Shown here: piece by piece, positions 47,276 through 56,082 of the stretch
Position numbering within the stretch: position 1 is the first letter of the stretch
Layout: every line of letters begins with the position of its first letter
Assembly (NCBI GenBank): GCA_965204295.1
Contig: OZ241973.1
Span: 2,542,001 to 2,606,000 of the forward strand
DNA from: JAWKWH01 sp965204295
GTDB taxonomy: Bacteria; Pseudomonadota; Alphaproteobacteria; Rhizobiales; Rhizobiaceae
Reading direction: 5' to 3'
DNA length: 64,000 bases
Translations under genes and position numbers: made by a program
Notes under the pieces: generated by a model
What the model saw: only the letters and a program-made list of their open reading frames with translations
What the model was told of the DNA's origin: nothing
The model's database searches: none

Positions 47276-48652
47276 TCATCTGGTCACGATCTCCGGTCCC
47301 ATCAGGGCTGCCGGCAGGAAGGTGGAAATAATCGGCACATAGGTGACCAGTATCAGAAAGATGAACATGATGCCGACCCATGGCGCGGCGGCGCGCACCA
47401 CATTCATCACCGACATCCGCGCGACGCCCGCCGTGACGAAGAGGTTCAGGCCTACCGGTGGTGTAATCATGCCGATCTCCATGTTGACCACCATGATGAT
47501 GCCGAGGTGAATCGGGTCGATTCCCAGTTCGATGGCGATCGGGAACACCAATGGCGCGACAATAACCAGAAGCCCTGATGGCTCCATGAACTGACCGCCG
47601 ATCAACAGGATGATGTTGACAACGACGAGGAACATGATCGGGCCGAATCCGGCCGCCAGAATCGCCTCGGTGATAATCTGCGGAATGCGCTCCTCGGTCA
47701 AAACGTGTTTGAGAATCAGCGCATTGGCAATGATGAACATCAAGACGATCGTAAGCTTGCCGGCCTCAAACAAGGTCTTGCGGGTATCTTCGTGAAACCA
47801 GACCGTCAGCAGGCTCCAGGGCTTATGCATGAGCGAAATGTTCGAAGCGCTGTCCGGCGCGTGCAGCGGCCCCATATCGCGATAGACGAAATTCGCAATG
47901 AAGAACGCGTAGACCGCAGCCACGGCGGCGGCTTCGGTTGGCGTGAAAATACCACCGTAAATACCGCCGAGAATGATTATGATCAACAACAGGCCCCAGA
48001 ACGCATCGCCGGCCGATGACAAGATCTCGCTCCAACCGGCCCAATCCTGCGACGGCAAACCGCGAATGCGGGCCGCGATATAAATACCGATCATCAGCAT
48101 CAATCCGGCGATCAGGCCGGGTATGATACCCGCCAGAAACATGCGGCCGACCGACACGTCGGTCGCCGCCGCATAAACAACCATGACAATCGACGGAGGA
48201 ATCAGAATGCCCAGCGTCCCGGCATTGCAAATGACGCCGGCGGCGAATTCCTTGGTATAACCCACCTGCCGCATGCCAGCGATCACGATCGTGCCGATGG
48301 CGACCACGGTCGCGGGCGATGAGCCGGACAAGGCGGCAAACATCATGCAGGCGAACACGGACGCGATTGCCAGGCCGCCTTTGAAGTGGCCGACGATGGC
48401 AATTGCAAACCGGATGATGCGGCGCGCCACGCCTCCGGTCGACATGAAGCTCGACGCGAGAATGAAGAACGGGATCGCCAGCAGAGTGAAATGGCCGTCA
48501 AACGCGGAAAACAGCGTTTGGGCGATCGAGGCAAGCGAACCGTCTGAGTAGATCAACAGAAATATGACACTGGAAAGACCGAGTGAAATCGCGATCGGCA
48601 CACCGATCAGCATGAACCCCAGAACCATCGCGAACAGGAAAAGCAACGCCAT
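47276..48652 (-). CDS. dctM: TRAP transporter large permease, DctM type
   Basis: A 458-residue membrane protein with about twelve helices. FLAGIIPGLIAGLMLMIGIY, MMFAALSGSSPATVVAIGTI, TLGILIPPSIVMVVYAAATDVS and the C-terminal GMITPPVGLNLFVTAGVA are hallmarks of the DctM channel subunit. It imports organic acids using a sodium gradient with DctQ and the periplasmic DctP. It starts 4 bp after dctQ. A roughly 40-residue hydrophilic loop with HAPDSASNISLMHKPW in the middle is longer than in many relatives. Confidence 0.94.
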   Translation of the reverse strand: MALLFLFAMVLGFMLIGVPIAISLGLSSVIFLLIYSDGSLASIAQTLFSAFDGHFTLLAIPFFILASSFMSTGGVARRIIRFAIAIVGHFKGGLAIASVFACMMFAALSGSSPATVVAIGTIVIAGMRQVGYTKEFAAGVICNAGTLGILIPPSIVMVVYAAATDVSVGRMFLAGIIPGLIAGLMLMIGIYIAARIRGLPSQDWAGWSEILSSAGDAFWGLLLIIIILGGIYGGIFTPTEAAAVAAVYAFFIANFVYRDMGPLHAPDSASNISLMHKPWSLLTVWFHEDTRKTLFEAGKLTIVLMFIIANALILKHVLTEERIPQIITEAILAAGFGPIMFLVVVNIILLIGGQFMEPSGLLVIVAPLVFPIAIELGIDPIHLGIIMVVNMEIGMITPPVGLNLFVTAGVARMSVMNVVRAAAPWVGIMFIFLILVTYVPIISTFLPAALMGPEIVTR

Positions 48653-48655
48653 GGT

Positions 48656-49297
48656 CTAGCCTTCCTTTTCCCCGCTCCCGGATTCCGCCGCCCGCGAGGC
48701 TTCCTCAACCGGCACGTCGGTCTCATGTCCGGCGATCACCAGATCCTGCCGGCCAACCACGATCCGCCAGGCGGCTTCCGCGAAGCGCCAGGTCAACAGA
48801 GCCATGCCGAGCGGGAGCGCAAAATAAGGAATGAAGCGCGGCAACTTCTCATATCGCTCTCCCTCGTTCAGCCAATCGGCAAGAAACTGAAGGAAATCGG
48901 GCATTGGCACATCATTGGTCTCCAGAAACGCCCGTTTGCCGATAAAAGGCGACCAGTAATCCCAGGCGCCTTTGAGCATTAGCAGGCTGAACAGCAGACA
49001 AGCCGCCACGGCGGCAAGGCTGAGAAGTCTTTGCGGCCCTTCGGGAAGCGTGCGCACGACGACATCGACGCCGATATGCAGCGTATGCTTCACGCAGTAC
49101 GAAACTCCGAGCAACACCAGCCATGCGAACAGGAAGACGGTGATCTCCAGAGCCCACAATATATTGGAATTGAAGACATAGCGGGCGACAACATTCGCGA
49201 AGGTGATCAGGGTCATGAGGCCGAGCAATACGGCGATCACGGTTTCCTCAATCACATCCATTCTTGAGCTTTGACGACCTGATGAAGTTGCCGACAT
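48656..49297 (-). CDS. dctQ: TRAP transporter small permease, DctQ type
   Basis: A 213-residue protein with four membrane helices: VIAVLLGLMTLITFANVVARYVF at the N-terminus, then ITVFLFAWLVLLGVSYCVKH with the conserved Cys/His region. The C-terminus is a hydrophilic tail. It pairs with DctM immediately downstream and follows dctP by 53 bp. The size is at the upper end for DctQ. Confidence 0.92.
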   Translation of the reverse strand: MSATSSGRQSSRMDVIEETVIAVLLGLMTLITFANVVARYVFNSNILWALEITVFLFAWLVLLGVSYCVKHTLHIGVDVVVRTLPEGPQRLLSLAAVAACLLFSLLMLKGAWDYWSPFIGKRAFLETNDVPMPDFLQFLADWLNEGERYEKLPRFIPYFALPLGMALLTWRFAEAAWRIVVGRQDLVIAGHETDVPVEEASRAAESGSGEKEG

Positions 49298-49350
49298 GAT
49301 ATCTCCTCCCGCCTGCGCCTTTAGCCTGACGGGTTTAGATCTTCCCGACG

Positions 49351-50355
49351 TCAGCTTGATTGATTGGCCGCCTGCGCCGCTTTGATCAGATCGGCACCGA
49401 TATCACCTTCGAATTTCTTCCAAACGGGTTTCAACGCATCGACCCAGGCTTTGCGCTGACCGGCCGTCAAAGTACGAACGACGCCGCCCGCTTCGATGAT
49501 CTTCCGCTTGTTGGCTTCATTGACGGCGGTCGATTCCCTGTTGCGCGTTTGCGTGACCTCTTTCAGGATCGTGGCTAGCCGGTCGCGTACTCCCGCATCC
49601 AGACCGTTCCACCATTCATCCGATGTCACGACGAGATAGTCGATAATGCCGTGATTGGTTACAGTCACACCGTCCTGAACTTCGAAGAACTTCTTACCAT
49701 AGATGTTCGACCAGGTGTTTTCCTGTCCATCGATCACCTTGGTCTGCAAGCCGCCATAAACCTCCTTGAACGCCATCTTTTGCGGATTGGCGCCAAGCTG
49801 CTCGAACTGGGCGACGAGAACATCGGATGCCTGAACACGGAATTTGAGCCCGGCTGCGTCTTCCGGCTTGATCAGCGGTTTGGAGGCGGACATCTGCTTC
49901 ATGCCGTTGTGCCAGAAAGCCAGCCCCTTCAGACCGCGGCGAACCATGGCGTTTTTCAGCTTTTCGCCATCCTCCGAATTCTGAAACCGGTCGACCGCAT
50001 TGACGTCTTCAAACATGAAAGGCAAGTCGAAGATCCGGAATTTCTTGGTGAACTTTTCAAATTTGGAGAGCGACGGCGCGGCGAGTTGCACATCGCCATT
50101 GAGCAGAGCTTCGAGCACCTTGTTATCATCGTAAAGCGTCGAGTTCGGAAATACTTCCATGCAGGCCTTGCCGTTCATTTCCTCGTTAACGCGCTCAGCG
50201 AGAAGCGTTGCCGCGATGCCCTTCGGATGCTTGTCGGTATTGGTGACGTGGCTGAATTTGATGACGACCTCGCCGTCTTCACAACTGGCGGCGGCGCCGG
50301 ATGCGATTATGGCCAGAATGCTTGCTGCCGTTGCAGCGATTGTCAGAAAACGCAT
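49351..50355 (-). CDS. dctP: TRAP transporter substrate-binding protein, DctP type
   Basis: A 334-residue periplasmic receptor. The start is ATG 50355 with GGAGG ahead; the longer upstream frame is not coding. Signal peptide FLTIAATAASILAIIASGAAA; mature DctP features include VVIKFSHVTNTDKHPKG, the conserved GLKFRVQASDVLVAQFEQLGA Arg that binds a ligand carboxylate, and VYGGLQTKVIDGQENTWSNI. It is the first gene of the dctPQM operon. C4-dicarboxylates or a related organic acid are the likely ligand. Confidence 0.95.
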   Translation of the reverse strand: MRFLTIAATAASILAIIASGAAASCEDGEVVIKFSHVTNTDKHPKGIAATLLAERVNEEMNGKACMEVFPNSTLYDDNKVLEALLNGDVQLAAPSLSKFEKFTKKFRIFDLPFMFEDVNAVDRFQNSEDGEKLKNAMVRRGLKGLAFWHNGMKQMSASKPLIKPEDAAGLKFRVQASDVLVAQFEQLGANPQKMAFKEVYGGLQTKVIDGQENTWSNIYGKKFFEVQDGVTVTNHGIIDYLVVTSDEWWNGLDAGVRDRLATILKEVTQTRNRESTAVNEANKRKIIEAGGVVRTLTAGQRKAWVDALKPVWKKFEGDIGADLIKAAQAANQSS

Positions 50356-50672
50356 GGTTGATCCTCCGTTTTGCGCGACGCCCGTTCCCGCAGGGCGCGG
50401 CGATATCGACGTTATGAGGGAATATCGGGCAAGCGGCAAGCACCTTGCGTCGAACTGGCGCCGCATTGACCAAACCCGCACCATGATGAGTGGAAACGGT
50501 AACATCACGCCGATTGAATGGAGAAAACGCTGCTGCAACGGCAAATGCGAGCGCGGTCGATTTGAAGTCGCCATCACCGGATAGGCCCGTCACCACCGAA
50601 TGCCACGGGGCAAAGGCGGTTCGATGCACACCTTACGGTCGCGACAAATATCGTCGCACCGGTCTTCGCCCG
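50356..50672. other. 317-bp region upstream of dctP
   Basis: Holds the dctP ribosome site (GGAGG) and presumably the TRAP operon promoter. Short open frames on both strands are low in coding character. I see no operator, RNA gene or terminator that I can support. Confidence 0.5.
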
Positions 50673-51281
50673 CTAATCAAGCGATCCCACGAACGGATTG
50701 TTAAATCCGTCTATCGTGACCCAGCGACCGGTGTGATCGCTCGCCTGGCGCTTCAGGTATCGGTAGCGGGCGTTGTTCCACGGTTTTACCCGGTCCGACA
50801 GATTGTCGAGCACGAAATCGCCCTTGTCGGTGCGGACCGTAAGAATGGCGTGGCCCTCACCATCGGATTTGTGGACAACCGTAATCAACAGGTTCGACAG
50901 GGATACGCCCTGCGCCTGAAGCCGGCGGCGCTTTTCCAGCACATAGTCCTCACAGTCGCCGGCGCCGTTCGGGTAGGCCCATACCTCATCCTTGCCGTAG
51001 ATGTCATGATCGTTCATCGGTCGGACCTGCCGATTGACGGAGGCGTTGATCCTGACCATATCGCCCCATAGCCGCTCGGTTAGTCTTTGCGGCCCGCGAT
51101 CGAGCGACCTGATGCGGCACTCCGCCGGCGCACGCCTGCAAAACTCGTAATGTCCGATCGGCTGGGAGGTGTAGCCGCCGACCGTCATCGAACCGGCGGA
51201 ACTGGCAATGGCCGCGCCGCAAGGCGACAGCACGGTCAGAACCGCGACGGTCCCCGATACAATGTCGCGCATCGCATTCAT
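50673..51281 (-). CDS. Transglutaminase-like cysteine peptidase (BTLCP, DUF920)
   Basis: A 202-residue exported protein with a signal peptide (TVAVLTVLSPCGAAIAS). The predicted Cys-His-Asp triad is complete: NGAGDCEDYVLEKRRRL (Cys), GEGHAILTVRTDKGDF (His) and VLDNLSD (Asp). This is the bacterial transglutaminase-like cysteine proteinase family, common in Hyphomicrobiales and sometimes linked to adhesin processing (LapG-like). No adhesin gene is visible nearby. Length fits the family. Confidence 0.92.
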   Translation of the reverse strand: MNAMRDIVSGTVAVLTVLSPCGAAIASSAGSMTVGGYTSQPIGHYEFCRRAPAECRIRSLDRGPQRLTERLWGDMVRINASVNRQVRPMNDHDIYGKDEVWAYPNGAGDCEDYVLEKRRRLQAQGVSLSNLLITVVHKSDGEGHAILTVRTDKGDFVLDNLSDRVKPWNNARYRYLKRQASDHTGRWVTIDGFNNPFVGSLD

Positions 51282-51398
51282 GCGATGTCCTCCGCTTCCC
51301 CGTATTTGTGAACAAAACGTTAACGGCAGGGATCGCGCTGAGTCAATCGAGCGGGCTGTTGTGATTAAATTATGGTTACCGGGCCTTGCTTTGGGAGT

Positions 51399-52682
51399 TC
51401 AGGCGGATTTCAGCAACTTCAATCGGTTCCTCGACGGCCTGGACCTGCCGTGCCGCCCCATGAAATCAACAATGATCGGCACGATTTCCGCACGGAAACG
51501 GGATCCGTTGAATACACCATAATGACCGACATCCTTTTGCAGATGATGGCGCCGTTTGCTGTCAGGAACATTGACGCACAGACTTTGCGCCGCCTTCGTC
51601 TGGCCGACGCCGGAAATGTCGTCATTCTCACCTTCAACGGTCAAAAGCGCGATATTGCGGATATCGGCCGGATCGACCGGCTCGCCACGATGCATCATCC
51701 GGCCTTTTGGCAATGCGTGGTTGATGAACACCGTTTCGACGGTTTCGAGGTAGAATTCAGCCGTCAGATCCATTACGGCAAGGTATTCGTCGTAAAAGTC
51801 ACGGTGTTTTTCCGCCGAATCGCCGTCGTTCTTGACCAGATGCATGAAGAAATCCTTGTGGGCGATCAGGTGCCGATCAAGGTTCATTCCCATGAACCCC
51901 GAAAGCTGCAGGAAGCCGGGATAAACATCGCGCATGAAGCCGGGGTGCGGCCACGGAACCTGCATGACGACATTGTCGCGGAACCAATCGAGACCTTTAT
52001 CCTCGGCAAGCTTGTTGACCGCGGTCGGATTGACGCGCGTGTCGATCGGACCTCCCATCAGCGTCATCGAATGGGGAGCGAACCTGTCTTCATGGCGCTC
52101 CATCACCGCCGCCGCCGCCAGAACGGGCACTGAGGGCTGACAGACCGCCATGACATGACATCCCTCACCTAATGCGTGAAGAATCTCAATAACATAGTCT
52201 ATATAGTCATCAAGACCGAAATGTCCTTCGGATACCGGCACCATACGCGCGTCCGCCCAATCGGTGATGTAGACTTCCGCATACGGCAGAATCGCTTCGA
52301 CGGTGCCGCGCAACAATGTGGCATAATGGCCGGACATCGGAGCTACGATGACCAGTTTCGAATCCGGCTCACCTCCGGCCGGTTGCGGTTTTTCGAAATG
52401 AAGCAGATTGCAAAACGGACGGGACCAGATGCACTTTTCGGCGACGGGAACGGTTTTGCCGTCAATGACCGTCTCATCGATGCCGAATTCCGGTTTGGCG
52501 TAGCGCCTGGTCGTGCGTTCAAACATTTCCGCCATCGCGGCGGTCGCCCGGCCAAACGGCGTTCGCGACATCGGATTGAGAGGATTTGTGCAGAACAGCC
52601 GGGTCGCGTCAGCCGCCGCCCTGAATGGCTGCAATGCAGCATGATTCATCTCGTAGAACCTGTAAAAAGTCACGTCAACCAA
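51399..52682 (-). CDS. phaZ: Intracellular polyhydroxyalkanoate depolymerase
   Basis: About 427 residues of an alpha/beta hydrolase that mobilises intracellular polyhydroxybutyrate granules. Typical N-terminus RFYEMNHAALQPFRAAADA, nucleophile elbow VMAVCQPSVPVLAAAAVM with Cys as in PhaZ1 of Cupriavidus, and a C-terminal VEGENDDISGVGQ Asp region and DVGHYGVFNGSRF with the His. Start uncertain: the frame opens at TTG 52682, with GTG three codons later (52673) fitting relatives equally well. It implies that the organism stores PHB. Confidence 0.93.
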   Translation of the reverse strand: MVDVTFYRFYEMNHAALQPFRAAADATRLFCTNPLNPMSRTPFGRATAAMAEMFERTTRRYAKPEFGIDETVIDGKTVPVAEKCIWSRPFCNLLHFEKPQPAGGEPDSKLVIVAPMSGHYATLLRGTVEAILPYAEVYITDWADARMVPVSEGHFGLDDYIDYVIEILHALGEGCHVMAVCQPSVPVLAAAAVMERHEDRFAPHSMTLMGGPIDTRVNPTAVNKLAEDKGLDWFRDNVVMQVPWPHPGFMRDVYPGFLQLSGFMGMNLDRHLIAHKDFFMHLVKNDGDSAEKHRDFYDEYLAVMDLTAEFYLETVETVFINHALPKGRMMHRGEPVDPADIRNIALLTVEGENDDISGVGQTKAAQSLCVNVPDSKRRHHLQKDVGHYGVFNGSRFRAEIVPIIVDFMGRHGRSRPSRNRLKLLKSA

Positions 52683-52725
52683 ATTACCGGTTGAGAATCA
52701 AGGTGATTCGCCCGGCCCTCTGTTG

Positions 52726-52736
52726 TTGCCCTGCAG
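52726..52736. promoter_or_regulatory. Possible PhaR-type operator upstream of phaZ
   Basis: TTGC-CCT-GCAG is one base from the CTGC-N3/4-GCAG motif described for PhaR in purple nonsulfur bacteria. It lies about 45 bp before the phaZ start. A single short match of this kind can be chance. Confidence 0.28.
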
Positions 52737-52882
52737 CAAAGTTAACAGGTTGATGATTTTTTGCAATGCACCATAGGATGAAGGCCAAGTGACCGGCGGG
52801 CCGGGTGCGCCCGCGGGCGGATCATGGCGACGCCGGGTTCAAAATCCCGAGAACCGTTGCCGGCAAGCGTCAGGGAACAGTT

Positions 52883-53170
52883 TCAAACGCCTTCGACCAC
52901 GATCATCTCGGCATTGGCGACTTCCTGCCGAATCGCCTTGGCTTCCTGGTATTCAGCCGAATTGTAGCAATCGACCGCCGCCTGCATCGAAGGAAATTCT
53001 ATCACGACATTGCGCTTGCGATGCCGGCCTTCCAGTGGCGAAATGGCGCCGCCGCGGACAAGAAACGTGGCGCCATATCGCTCAAACGCAGGTTTCGCCG
53101 TGGATATATAATCCTTGTAGCGCTCCTCGTCGCGAACATCGATGCGCGCAATCCAGTATCCCTTCGGCAT
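52883..53170 (-). CDS. DUF1330 family protein
   Basis: A 95-residue ferredoxin-like (dimeric alpha-beta barrel) protein: GYWIARIDVRDEERYKDYIS, KPAFERYGATFLVRGG, then VVIEFPSMQAAVDCYNSAEYQ, all typical of DUF1330. It follows pyrF by 21 bp on the same strand, so it is probably the last gene of the FMN reductase - pyrF - DUF1330 operon. Function unknown. Confidence 0.9.
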   Translation of the reverse strand: MPKGYWIARIDVRDEERYKDYISTAKPAFERYGATFLVRGGAISPLEGRHRKRNVVIEFPSMQAAVDCYNSAEYQEAKAIRQEVANAEMIVVEGV

Positions 53171-53191
53171 AACTCCACTCCCTTGCAGTCT

Positions 53192-53887
53192 TCAGGCCAT
53201 GGCCATTTCGGCAACAATTGCGTCCGCCGCGGCACGCCTGTCAACCGCGCCGACGATGGGCCGGGCGACAACCAGATACGACGCGCCCCCGCGTATGGCA
53301 TCCGCGGGCGCGACCACCCGCTTCTGGTCGCCATGGTCCGTTCCGGCGGGTCTTATGCCCGGCGTCACAACCGCCAGATCGGTCCCGACGGCTTCGCGAA
53401 CGAGGCCGGCCTCCGCCGCCGGGCAGACGATCCCGCCCATTCCGGCATCGCGTGCGTCGGCGGCGCGCCGCGCCACCAGGGCGGCGGCGCTTTCCCGATA
53501 TCCGGCCGTCACCAGATCCAGATCGTCCATGGAAGTCAGAACGGTCACCCCCAGAAGACACATTTCCGATCCGCGAGCCGCCTCGACCGCCGCACGCATC
53601 GTTTTGGGATAGGCATGGATCGAGAGCATCGAAACACCCGTCCTGACGACGTTTTCGACGCCCCTGGCGACGGTGTTGTCGATATCCAGCAGCTTCATGT
53701 CGAGAAATACTTTTTTCCCATCCCGCGCCAGGTCGCGGGCAAACTCCAGACCGCCGGCGAAGACAAGTTGATAGCCGATCTTGTAGAATGAGCAACCGTT
53801 CTCCAGTTCGGCGACAACGCGCTCGGCATCCGCTATCGTCGGCAGATCAAGACCGACAATCAGGCGGCTCCTCACGTCGGCGCTCAC
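53192..53887 (-). CDS. pyrF: Orotidine 5'-phosphate decarboxylase
   Basis: A 231-residue enzyme forming UMP in pyrimidine synthesis. VGLDLPTIADAERV at the N-terminus and the catalytic KVFLDMKLLDIDNTV (Asp-x-Lys-x-x-Asp) are visible, then VTPGIRPAGTDHGDQKRV and the phosphate-binding YLVVARPIVGA. It starts at GTG 53887, overlapping the stop of the upstream reductase by 4 bp, with GGAGGGTGGG ahead of it. A longer in-frame ORF upstream is rejected for that reason. Confidence 0.95.
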   Translation of the reverse strand: MSADVRSRLIVGLDLPTIADAERVVAELENGCSFYKIGYQLVFAGGLEFARDLARDGKKVFLDMKLLDIDNTVARGVENVVRTGVSMLSIHAYPKTMRAAVEAARGSEMCLLGVTVLTSMDDLDLVTAGYRESAAALVARRAADARDAGMGGIVCPAAEAGLVREAVGTDLAVVTPGIRPAGTDHGDQKRVVAPADAIRGGASYLVVARPIVGAVDRRAAADAIVAEMAMA

Positions 53888-54474
53888 GGTCCCACCCTCC
53901 GTGACAGCAATGAGGCATGCCGGCACAATGTCCGGCAGACATTCTCCATCATGCCCGTCGCGCGGGCGTCGGTCAGATTGCCCTCTTCGTCAAAGACCTG
54001 TCCGGCGCCGCCAACCGAACATTGCGGCGTCACGACTTCAACACCGACATTCATGAGAACAGGCCGCAGATGACCGAGCGCCCGAACGCCGCCAAGCTTT
54101 CCCGGAGACGAAGCGCACAGCGCGGCGATCTTTCCCGAGAAGGGTTTGAGTTGAGTGTCGCCGTCCTTCGAGATGCGGCTGACCCAGTCGATCGTATTCT
54201 TCAACAGCGGCGGGATGGACGAATTGTATTCGGGCGTAACAATCAGCAACCCGTCATGCGCGGCAATCATGCGGCCCAGACGCATGGCGCTTTCGGGAAT
54301 GCCCTCGCTGTCCTCCAGGTTCTGATCGAGAATCGGCATGGGATAGTCGGACAACGATATCCGGGTCGCTTCGGCTCCCTGCAGCGCCAGTTCCCTAACA
54401 GCTGCCGCGGCGGTCCTGCCGCTATACGCCCCTGTCCGATTCGAGCCGGCAAATACGAGGATTTTGGGAATCAT
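53884..54474 (-). CDS. NADPH-dependent FMN reductase family protein
   Basis: A 196-residue flavodoxin-fold protein: ILVFAGSNRTGAYSGRTA at the phosphate-binding loop, LDQNLEDSEGIPESA, and the flavin-binding VTPEYNSSIPPLLKNTIDW. These are the markers of the SsuE/ChrR/azoreductase group, which reduce FMN or quinones with NAD(P)H. It is translationally coupled to pyrF (4-bp overlap). The physiological acceptor is unknown. Confidence 0.9.
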   Translation of the reverse strand: MIPKILVFAGSNRTGAYSGRTAAAAVRELALQGAEATRISLSDYPMPILDQNLEDSEGIPESAMRLGRMIAAHDGLLIVTPEYNSSIPPLLKNTIDWVSRISKDGDTQLKPFSGKIAALCASSPGKLGGVRALGHLRPVLMNVGVEVVTPQCSVGGAGQVFDEEGNLTDARATGMMENVCRTLCRHASLLSRRVGP

Positions 54475-54612
54475 TTCGACATCAGGTCGTTGTTCGCGGT
54501 TGCGGACGTCCGGTTAGCGCGAAGCGGACATCCGGTCAATATCGCGCGGTATTGACGAGACAGGCGTCCTTCTCCAAGCTTGGACACAACATTGAAAAAC
54601 AGGGAACCGGTC

Positions 54613-55401
54613 ATGTCACTGACAGGAAAAATCGCGGTCATAACCGGCGGCGCCGGAGGCATAGGCTATGCGATCGCGGAAAGATATCTGCGCGAGGGCA
54701 TGAAAGTGATCATCGCCGACATCGATAAGGGAAAAGGCGAGGCGGCCGAATCGGATCTGGCCGAACTGGGCGAAGCGCGATTCGTGAAAAACGATGTCAG
54801 CCGCCGGCTCGACGTTCACAATCTGGTCGCGGCGGCAATTGACGCGTATGGAGATATCGACATCCTGGTCAACAATGCGGGCGTCGTGCACGGCGCGGAT
54901 TTCCTCGACCTGGCGGAGGAGGATTTCGACAGGGTTCTGGGGATCAATCTCAAGGGTTCGTTTCTCACCGGCCAGGCCGTGGCGCGATACATGGTCGACA
55001 AGGTCGCGAATGGCGGGCGCGCGGGCGCGATTGTCAACATGTCATCCGTCAACGCGGTATCCGCGATCGCCAATCAGGTTCCCTATTCGGTTTCGAAGGG
55101 GGGAGTGGCGCAATTGACAAAAGTGATGGCGCTGGCGCTGGCGCCGCATGGAATCCGGGTCAATGCGATCGGACCCGGTTCGATCATGACCGACATGCTG
55201 GCCTCGGTGAACAGCGATCCGGCCGCACGAAATCGGATTTTGTCACGAACGCCGCTCGGCAGAATCGGCGAACCGTCGGAGATCGCGTCGGTTGCGGCCT
55301 TCCTGGCGTCCGACGATGCAAGCTATGTCACCGGACAGACGATCTATGCGGACGGCGGACGGCTGCCGCTCAACTACACTGTCGACGTTAAGGAGGAATA
55401 G
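54613..55401 (+). CDS. Short-chain dehydrogenase/reductase
   Basis: A 262-residue SDR: TGGAGGIGYAIAERYLREG cofactor motif, DIDILVNNAGVVHG, Ser in VNMSSVNAVSAIAN and YSVSKGGVAQLTKVMAL. The C-terminus YVTGQTIYADGGRLPLNY matches sugar or polyol dehydrogenases such as glucose 1-dehydrogenase relatives. ATG at 54613 has AGGGAA upstream. Substrate not defined. It is divergent from the FMN reductase gene. Confidence 0.92.
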   Translation: MSLTGKIAVITGGAGGIGYAIAERYLREGMKVIIADIDKGKGEAAESDLAELGEARFVKNDVSRRLDVHNLVAAAIDAYGDIDILVNNAGVVHGADFLDLAEEDFDRVLGINLKGSFLTGQAVARYMVDKVANGGRAGAIVNMSSVNAVSAIANQVPYSVSKGGVAQLTKVMALALAPHGIRVNAIGPGSIMTDMLASVNSDPAARNRILSRTPLGRIGEPSEIASVAAFLASDDASYVTGQTIYADGGRLPLNYTVDVKEE

Positions 55402-55590
55402 CCGGCGACGGAGCCTGACGTCGGAGGGGTACCAGACATTTCGGCTCCGACCAAGAGGAGTTCGATATGAAACCGATTCGACGCATGTCCGGCCATTCGA
55501 TCACGTCACCGATTTCGCGGACAGAGCGACCGCCCGACCGAATCCGTCGGGATGGCCGCTGTTCTGCGACCTCGACGAATGCTCGCACTA

Positions 55591-55608
55591 CTGACAGAAT
55601 GTTGTCAG
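55591..55608. promoter_or_regulatory. Inverted repeat upstream of VOC and YafY-type genes
   Basis: CTGACA, six bases, TGTCAG: a perfect 6-bp inverted repeat about 70 bp before the VOC gene start. Such a palindrome in front of a VOC/WYL-regulator pair could be the operator of the downstream YafY-type regulator. The remaining 55402-55679 shows nothing recognisable. Confidence 0.4.
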
Positions 55609-55679
55609 GAGCGATATGCGAAAACGGGTTGTCAGCGGGGTCTTTCGGTCCGGCTGAATCAAAAACAAGGAGCAAACCA

Positions 55680-56066
55680 ATGTCCGCACATCCTCCCAAG
55701 AACGCCGCCGTATGGTTCGAAATCCCCGTCACCGACATGGACAAGGCGAAGGCGTTCTATGGCGCTGTCGTTCAAGGCGAACTGATCGAACAAAATGACG
55801 GTCCGAATCCGAATCCGATGGCGACGTTTCCCGTCAACGATATGAAAACCGGGGTATCCGGCTCTATCTACCCCGGAAATCCGCCGACTTCCGGTTCCGG
55901 CAATACCGTACACTTGGCCGCGCCGGGCAGACTGGAAGATACGATGAAACGCGTTGCCGACGCCGGCGGTCAGGTCGTGTCGCCCGCGATCGAACTGCCG
56001 GCCGGCCGATTTGCCTACTGTCTCGACCCGGATGGCAATTCCATAGGCGTGTTCGAGGCCGCCTGA
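55680..56066 (+). CDS. VOC family (glyoxalase-like) protein
   Basis: A 128-residue vicinal-oxygen-chelate protein: VWFEIPVTDMDKAKAFYGAV at the N-terminus, GKVVSPAIEL-like middle (GGQVVSPAIELPAGRFAYC) and LDPDGNSIGVFEAA with the metal-ligand Glu at the end. AAGGAG precedes ATG 55680. It lies 16 bp upstream of the YafY-type regulator on the same strand, a pair often found together, implying co-regulation. The activity is unknown. Confidence 0.92.
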   Translation: MSAHPPKNAAVWFEIPVTDMDKAKAFYGAVVQGELIEQNDGPNPNPMATFPVNDMKTGVSGSIYPGNPPTSGSGNTVHLAAPGRLEDTMKRVADAGGQVVSPAIELPAGRFAYCLDPDGNSIGVFEAA

Positions 56067-56082
56067 GAGGTCTTACCGGAAG

